Source of the DNA: Flavobacteriales bacterium
Lineage (GTDB): Bacteria; Bacteroidota; Bacteroidia; Flavobacteriales; JADGDT01
NCBI GenBank assembly: GCA_023145275.1
Contig: JAGLEB010000033.1
Location: 1-18,584, forward strand
Length of the DNA stretch: 18,584 nucleotides
Reading direction: 5' to 3'
Shown: piece after piece, positions 14,121-18,584 of the stretch
Numbering within the stretch: position 1 is the first letter of the stretch
How the letters are laid out: every line of letters starts with the position of its first letter
The notes under the pieces: generated by a model
The model's database searches: none
Seen by the model: the letters and a program-made list of their open reading frames with translations, nothing else
What the model was told of the DNA's origin: nothing
Position numbers and translations under genes: made by a program

Positions 14121-15944
14121 ATGAGAAATCAAGTTGTAAGTTACATTTTCGATAATTTAAAAAGCAATCCAGAAAATATTGGTTTCAGGACTAAGGATGA
14201 TAAAACTGGTGTTTGGAGTGAATTCACTTGGAAAGAAATAGAAACTAGGATTATGCAAATATCCTATGCCCTTTTAAAGCATGGAGTAAAGCATCAGGAT
14301 AAAGTTGCAATTTTTGCGCAAAACTCTATGGAGTGGGTTCTTACCGATGTAGCAGTTATGAGTATTGGAGGAGTTACAGTTCCTATTTATGCAACAAACA
14401 CAGCCAATCAGGCTAGATATGTTTTAAATGATGCTGACATTGATTTAATATTTGTTGGCGATTTTGTTCAATACGAAAAAGTACTAGAAATAGAATCTTC
14501 GAAAGATACTAAACTTAAAAATATTATTGTTTTTGATAATGATTTAGGTTTAGAAGGAAGTATATCTCAACACTTTTCAACATATATTGATGTTGAAGTT
14601 TCTGAAGATATTAAATCAGAGTTTAATGAAAGATTTTCTAATGTAGGGTTAGACGATTTAGCTACTCTTAGTTACACTTCTGGTACAACAGGAGAGCCTA
14701 AGGGAGTTATGCTAATTCACAATAATTTTGTTTCATCCTTTGATATGCACGATGAATACCTTAAAGGTGTAACAGTTGAAGACCATTCGCTGTGTTTCTT
14801 GCCATTGAGTCATGTTTTTGAGCGTACTTGGACTCTGTATTGCATGCATAAAGGAGTGAAGGTCTCTTTTTTATCTAATCCTAAATTAATTATAGAGACT
14901 TTAAAAGAAGTAAAGCCAACACTTTTATGTACGGTTCCTAGGATTTACGAGAAAGTCTACGCAGCAATTCAAACAGGCTTGGAAACTGCTTCAAAAACTA
15001 AAAAGAAAATATTTGGTTGGTCGGTAAAACAAGGTAGAATTTATCATGATTTGTTAAATAGAGAACAAAAGATACCAAATAAAATAAAAGTTAGAAAAGC
15101 ACTTGCAGATAAGTTAGTCTTGAATAAAGTTAAAGGTGCTTTGGGAGGTAATCTTAAAATTACTCCTGTTGGTGGAGCACCACTTTCGGCAGAAATACAA
15201 GAATTTATGAGATCAGTTGGTATTCCTGTAACTATGGGTTATGGGCTTACCGAAACTACTGCCACCGTTACCGCATTTCCTGTAAATAACTACAAAATAG
15301 GTTCTGCAGGTAAAGTTCTTCATGATAAAAGAGTAGAAATAAAAATAGGAAAGGATGATGAAATCTTAGTAAAGTCTCCAACAGTTATGACAGGTTACTA
15401 CAAAAAGCCAGATGCAACAGCCGAGGTTTTTGAAGGTGAATGGTTTAAGACTGGAGATGCTGGAAGGATTGAAGAAGATGGTAGTTTATTTATTACTGAT
15501 AGAATTAAAGACTTGATGAAAACTGCAGGAGGAAAATATATTGCTCCTCAACAAATAGAATCGCTACTTACCGATGATAATTTTATAGAACAAGCTATGG
15601 TTATTGGCGATGAGAAGCCTTATGTAACTGCTTTTGTTGTTCCTAATTTTGAAGCTCTAAAAGATTATGCAAAGTTGATGGAGATTAAATATCTCAACAT
15701 GGAAGAACTTCTTTCACATTCTTCAATTAAGGAGTTCTACGATAAGAAAGTAGGTGAATTGCAAAAGGAATTAGCAGGATTTGAAAAGGTTAAAAAATTC
15801 AAATTAATGGCTAAAGAGTTTACCATGGAAAAAGGAGAGTTAACACCAACTCTAAAGATTAGAAGAAAAATAATTGTCAAGAAATTTCAGAATTTCATTC
15901 ACGAATTGTATGGAACAAAAGACAAAAAAGATTTGAATAAATAG
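14121..15944 (+). CDS. Long-chain fatty acid--CoA ligase (AMP-forming)
   Basis: A 607-residue ANL-superfamily acyl-CoA synthetase of the long FAA1/FadD15 type that activates fatty acids to acyl-CoA via acyl-AMP, feeding phospholipid synthesis or beta-oxidation. The motifs occur in order: P-loop-like TSGTTGEPKG at 186-195, the adenine-binding YGLTETT at 374-380, the ribose-binding Asp446 in KTGDAG, the hinge DRIKDLMKTAGGKYIAP, and a C-terminal basic segment ELTPTLKIRRK carrying the catalytic-lysine region. It has no transmembrane segment or signal peptide, so it is cytosolic or peripheral. Chain length preference cannot be read directly; the family subgroup suggests long-chain. ATG 14121 is the family-typical start. 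A possible long-range stem begins at its stop codon (see findings). Confidence 0.92.
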   Translation: MRNQVVSYIFDNLKSNPENIGFRTKDDKTGVWSEFTWKEIETRIMQISYALLKHGVKHQDKVAIFAQNSMEWVLTDVAVMSIGGVTVPIYATNTANQARYVLNDADIDLIFVGDFVQYEKVLEIESSKDTKLKNIIVFDNDLGLEGSISQHFSTYIDVEVSEDIKSEFNERFSNVGLDDLATLSYTSGTTGEPKGVMLIHNNFVSSFDMHDEYLKGVTVEDHSLCFLPLSHVFERTWTLYCMHKGVKVSFLSNPKLIIETLKEVKPTLLCTVPRIYEKVYAAIQTGLETASKTKKKIFGWSVKQGRIYHDLLNREQKIPNKIKVRKALADKLVLNKVKGALGGNLKITPVGGAPLSAEIQEFMRSVGIPVTMGYGLTETTATVTAFPVNNYKIGSAGKVLHDKRVEIKIGKDDEILVKSPTVMTGYYKKPDATAEVFEGEWFKTGDAGRIEEDGSLFITDRIKDLMKTAGGKYIAPQQIESLLTDDNFIEQAMVIGDEKPYVTAFVVPNFEALKDYAKLMEIKYLNMEELLSHSSIKEFYDKKVGELQKELAGFEKVKKFKLMAKEFTMEKGELTPTLKIRRKIIVKKFQNFIHELYGTKDKKDLNK

Positions 15945-16065
15945 TGATGTTGTGAAAATGTGAAGGCTAATAGATAATGAAATACATTTAAGTTAAAGCA
16001 TTACAAAACACTACATCACAATAAAAAATTGACACTGTAATAGTGGAAAAATTATAATATCAAGA
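15945..16065 (+). promoter_or_regulatory. hisS upstream region with inverted repeat and sigma70-like boxes
   Basis: In this 121-base gap, 15944-15954 can pair with 16009-16019 (10 of 11 positions, 54-base loop). No T-run follows, so it is not a simple terminator. Further on, TTGACA (16029-16034) and TATAAT (16053-16058) are spaced by 18 bases and end eight bases before the hisS ATG. These are exact proteobacterial boxes, but Bacteroidota sigma factors normally read TAnnTTTG. A weak TACATTTA (15983-15990) is the only family-type element. Which signal, if any, starts hisS is unclear. Confidence 0.3.
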
Positions 16066-17433
16066 ATGGCGCAAAAACCTAGTATACCTAAAGGAACAAG
16101 AGATTTCTCACCTACAGAAATGATAAAGAGAAATTATTTATTTTCTACTATAAAAAATGCATTTACTAAATATGGATATGCACAAATAGAAACTCCTTCC
16201 TTTGAAAATTCATCTACTTTGATGGGGAAGTATGGAGAAGAAGGAGATAGATTAATATTTAAAATATTAAATTCTGGAGATTACCTTAAAAAGGCAGATC
16301 CTAATTTATTGGCAGAAAAAAACTCTACTAAACTGACATCTTCAATCTCAGAAAAAGCGTTGAGGTATGATCTTACGGTTCCTTTTGCTCGCTATGTAGT
16401 GCAGCATAATAACGATATTACTTTTCCTTTTAAGAGATTTCAAATCCAACCTGTTTGGCGTGCAGATAGACCTCAAAAAGGACGATTTCGTGAGTTTTTT
16501 CAGTGTGATGCTGATGTAGTTGGTTCGACATCATTGTTTCAAGAAGTTGAATTTGTCCAACTTTATGACGAAGTTTTTTCTAAGTTAGGATTAAAAGAAG
16601 TTTCTATAAAAATTAATAATAGAAAAGTTTTGGCTGGAGTAGCAGAGATAGCAAATATCAGTGATTATCTTATTGATATGACTGTAGCTCTCGATAAGCT
16701 AGATAAAATAGGAGAAGATAAGGTTAAGGAAGAGATGACATTTAAAGGAATTAGCCCCGAGGCAATTTCTAAAATACAACCATTGTTTGAACTAGATGGC
16801 TCTAATAATGAGAAGCTCGAAAAGCTTGCTGATTTATTAAGCTCGTCAGATATTGGGACAAAGGGAGTTCAGGAATTAAAGTTTGTTATTTCGACCGTTG
16901 AAGAACTTGGCTTGAAAGTTGCGGATTTAGAATTAAATGTAACATTAGCTAGAGGCCTAAACTATTACACAGGTGCAATATTCGAAGTAGAAGCACAAGG
17001 AGTGAAAATGGGTTCTATTGGCGGTGGTGGCCGTTATGATGACCTTACTGGTATTTTTGGATTAAAGGGTATTTCTGGTGTAGGAATCTCTTTTGGACTA
17101 GATAGAATTTATCTTGTTATGGAAGAGCTAGGTCTTTTTCCTGATTTTAAAGAAGATGGAGTTAGTATATTATTTGTAAATTTTGGAGATAAAGAAGCAC
17201 TTTATTGTTTAAAAGCTATCAAAGAGCTTCGAGAAAATGGTGTTGTTGCTGAATTATATCCTGACAATGCAAAGATGAAAAAGCAAATGAATTATGCTAA
17301 TAAAAAAGCAATTCCTTTTGTTGCTTTAGTTGGTGAAGAAGAAATGAATGCCAATGAAATTACAATTAAGAATATGGAGAGTGGTGAGCAAACAAAATAT
17401 ACACTAGCCCAATTAACAGGTATTAAGTTTTAA
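16066..17433 (+). CDS. hisS: Histidyl-tRNA synthetase
   Basis: A 455-residue class II aminoacyl-tRNA synthetase that charges tRNA-His. The N-terminus has the family opening PKGTRDFSP. Class II motif 2 is seen as PVWRADRPQKGRFREFFQCD with Arg132. The histidine-specific signatures RGLNYYTG (from Arg296) and GGGRYDDL are intact, and motif 3 appears as GVGISFGLDR with Asp346-Arg347. The C-terminal anticodon-binding domain starts near residue 360. The length and the FQCDADVVG segment fit the longer HisRS form of Bacteroidota, and it is a true synthetase, not a HisZ paralogue, because the histidine motifs are complete. Start is ATG 16066. The lipoprotein gene follows after only 19 bases without an intervening terminator, so they may share a transcript. 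Confidence 0.97.
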   Translation: MAQKPSIPKGTRDFSPTEMIKRNYLFSTIKNAFTKYGYAQIETPSFENSSTLMGKYGEEGDRLIFKILNSGDYLKKADPNLLAEKNSTKLTSSISEKALRYDLTVPFARYVVQHNNDITFPFKRFQIQPVWRADRPQKGRFREFFQCDADVVGSTSLFQEVEFVQLYDEVFSKLGLKEVSIKINNRKVLAGVAEIANISDYLIDMTVALDKLDKIGEDKVKEEMTFKGISPEAISKIQPLFELDGSNNEKLEKLADLLSSSDIGTKGVQELKFVISTVEELGLKVADLELNVTLARGLNYYTGAIFEVEAQGVKMGSIGGGGRYDDLTGIFGLKGISGVGISFGLDRIYLVMEELGLFPDFKEDGVSILFVNFGDKEALYCLKAIKELRENGVVAELYPDNAKMKKQMNYANKKAIPFVALVGEEEMNANEITIKNMESGEQTKYTLAQLTGIKF

Positions 17434-17452
17434 TATTTTAAGTTTTTTTTTG

Positions 17453-18226
17453 ATGAAATTATTTTATTCAATAGTATTTGTTTCCTTTTTACTTAGCTCT
17501 TGTACTAAGAGTGTTAATAGTGATAGTGAAGCTCCTTTAATAGATGATTTATCGATTAAAGATGATAACTCTGTTGAGAAAGTTGAATATTCTATTAAGT
17601 CAAATATTAATTTTTCTGCAAGATTTAGAGATAATGAGAATTTAGGATCATATAAATTTGATATACATTTTGCGGGAGATGGGCATAAACACCTAGCTCC
17701 GATAGAGCAAAAAAAAGCTGTTAATTTAATCGATTGGGGCTTTACAGAATATGACAATTTTGAGGGTACAGATAATACAATTAGCTTTTCTAGAAAAGTT
17801 GATACTGAAGCTAAGGCTGGGCCATATCACTGTGTAGTTTATGCGACTGATGATGCCGGGAATTATGCGACATATAAAATGACAAAGTTTATTGTTACTC
17901 GCGAGGATATGCCTACTTTTTCTATGACAGCACCCGATTTCAGTGATTTTTCTGTAGTTGCTGGTTCGTCATTTCTACTAGAAGGTAGTGCAAGAGCTAA
18001 AGGTGGATTATCTAAACTCAAATATATTATTATGAGAGTAGATCTTAGCGAAGAGTATGTTTTAGAAGAAGATGTGTTGATCTCTGGGGATAAAGAAGTT
18101 GTAATATCTACCACAATCGAAATACCTTTAGGAGCATCAGAGGGCGATTATTTTTTACTATTACTAGCCAGTGATAGTGCTGGAAATGTGGGGGAAGAGT
18201 TGAACACTTTTACTGTAACTCGTTAG
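17453..18226 (+). CDS. Two-module DUF4625-like outer-membrane lipoprotein
   Basis: A 257-residue lipoprotein: signal peptide and lipobox Leu14-Ser-Ser-Cys17, so the mature protein is lipid-anchored. It holds two similar Ig-like beta-sandwich modules, about 27-150 and 154-257. Each ends in a matching strand set (AGPYHCVVYATDDAGN at 122-137 and EGDYFLLLLASDSAGN at 230-245). Module 1 resembles DUF4625, a Bacteroidota lipoprotein domain, including a histidine cluster His72, His78, His80 (HFAGDGHKH) and His126 that could bind metal. Module 2 has lost these histidines. Function is unknown; metal binding is inference. A TTG at 17450 immediately before the ATG is in frame, but the ATG at 17453 is the natural start and gives a standard lipoprotein signal. 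It follows hisS closely with no evident functional relation. Confidence 0.8.
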   Translation: MKLFYSIVFVSFLLSSCTKSVNSDSEAPLIDDLSIKDDNSVEKVEYSIKSNINFSARFRDNENLGSYKFDIHFAGDGHKHLAPIEQKKAVNLIDWGFTEYDNFEGTDNTISFSRKVDTEAKAGPYHCVVYATDDAGNYATYKMTKFIVTREDMPTFSMTAPDFSDFSVVAGSSFLLEGSARAKGGLSKLKYIIMRVDLSEEYVLEEDVLISGDKEVVISTTIEIPLGASEGDYFLLLLASDSAGNVGEELNTFTVTR

Positions 18227-18351
18227 TAATTTAGTTTTTATAAAGCGAGCATGACAATATTTTAGCATACAGGAGAGTGACTAAATTTTGTCTTGTGAAC
18301 TTATCCATCATAGGCAGGCAGCATCTGACCTACGAAAAAAGATTTAAATAG

Positions 18352-18584
18352 ATGAAATATGATATTGTAATTGTTGGAGGTGGTGCAGCTGGCTTTTTTT
18401 CGGCTGTAAATATTGCAGAAAAGAATCCTGATTTAAAAATTTGCATATTAGAAAAATCGACTAAAGTTTTAGCAAAGGTTAAAATTTCGGGTGGTGGAAG
18501 ATGTAATTTTACACATGCATGTTATATCCCCACAGAGTTAGCTAAATTTTATCCTCGAGGACAAAAAGAACTTCTAGGGCCTTT
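18352..18584 (+). CDS. NAD(P)/FAD-dependent oxidoreductase, BaiN/HI0933 family (partial, 3' cut)
   Basis: The first 77 codons of a gene that runs off the window end. The protein opens with a Rossmann FAD-binding motif GGGAAG at residues 9-14, after the strand YDIVIVG. An acidic strand end (ILEK, Glu34) would bind the ADP ribose. The family hallmark KISGGGRCNFTH at 44-55 follows. This combination is typical of the HI0933/BaiN flavoproteins (about 400 residues); most have no proven substrate, though BaiN itself was linked to bile-acid reduction. ATG 18352 is preceded by an in-frame stop (18349-18351, tag directly adjacent), so the start is secure. It lies 125 bases after the lipoprotein gene. 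Confidence 0.88.
   Translation, partial: MKYDIVIVGGGAAGFFSAVNIAEKNPDLKICILEKSTKVLAKVKISGGGRCNFTHACYIPTELAKFYPRGQKELLGP

Noticed and set aside
18311..18320. taggcaggca as a second copy of the 6811-6871 repeat
   Set aside because: Only about nine bases resemble the GC core, with no matching arm nearby; too short to call a repeat copy.
1..18584. Defence system, prophage, transposon, CRISPR array, or tRNA/rRNA gene
   Set aside because: No evenly spaced direct repeats, transposase, integrase, nuclease or helicase genes, nor cloverleaf or rRNA-like segments were recognised; the gene content is housekeeping and envelope.

Overview
This AT-rich window looks like ordinary chromosome from a Gram-negative member of the Bacteroidota, probably a marine or anaerobic Bacteroidia lineage; the order-level placement is a guess. 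Four things support the phylum. There is an outer-membrane LptD-type protein with the long Bacteroidota architecture. A bacillithiol gene (bshA) occurs together with outer-membrane genes. There is a lipoprotein of the Bacteroidota-type DUF4625 class. Repeated octamers fitting TAnnTTTG, the -7 element of this phylum, sit just upstream of genes, while Shine-Dalgarno sequences are mostly absent.

Layout. Bases 1-358 show no gene. On the minus strand lie a two-CBS-domain protein (359-769) and, beyond a clear terminator, a ridA gene that closely follows lptD (lptD then ridA in transcription order). A 309-base divergent region separates lptD from a plus-strand series that fills the rest of the window: a periplasmic N-acetylmuramoyl-L-alanine amidase, an MCE/MlaD lipid-transport protein, a membrane iron-sulfur protein with a 4Fe-4S pair, a small HAD-type phosphatase-like protein, and a CCG-domain iron-sulfur protein, closed by a strong terminator. 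Next come a GH3 glycosidase fused to a beta-lactamase-like serine hydrolase, bshA, a long-chain acyl-CoA synthetase, hisS, a two-module DUF4625 lipoprotein, and the first 77 codons of a BaiN/HI0933-family flavoprotein cut by the window end.

Themes. The first half is dominated by envelope construction: LPS export (LptD), septal peptidoglycan cleavage (amidase) and inter-membrane lipid transport (MlaD). The GH3-serine hydrolase probably adds peptidoglycan or muropeptide turnover. The two iron-sulfur proteins together look like a split membrane electron-transfer oxidoreductase of the HdrD/ETF-quinone type, with a HAD gene lodged between the halves. The rest is housekeeping: histidyl-tRNA charging, fatty-acid activation and low-molecular-weight thiol synthesis.

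I found no transposase, integrase, phage gene, CRISPR array, toxin-antitoxin pair, tRNA or rRNA. I do not see a convincing new multi-gene system. The items most worth a second look are the HAD gene inside the iron-sulfur pair, a decayed GC-cored inverted repeat before that operon, the cysteine-free LptD started at TTG, the dual-active-site GH3 fusion, and the recurring TAAATTTG promoter element. Several start codons (lptD, the GH3 gene, the CBS gene, the lipoprotein) needed a decision, explained in each entry.
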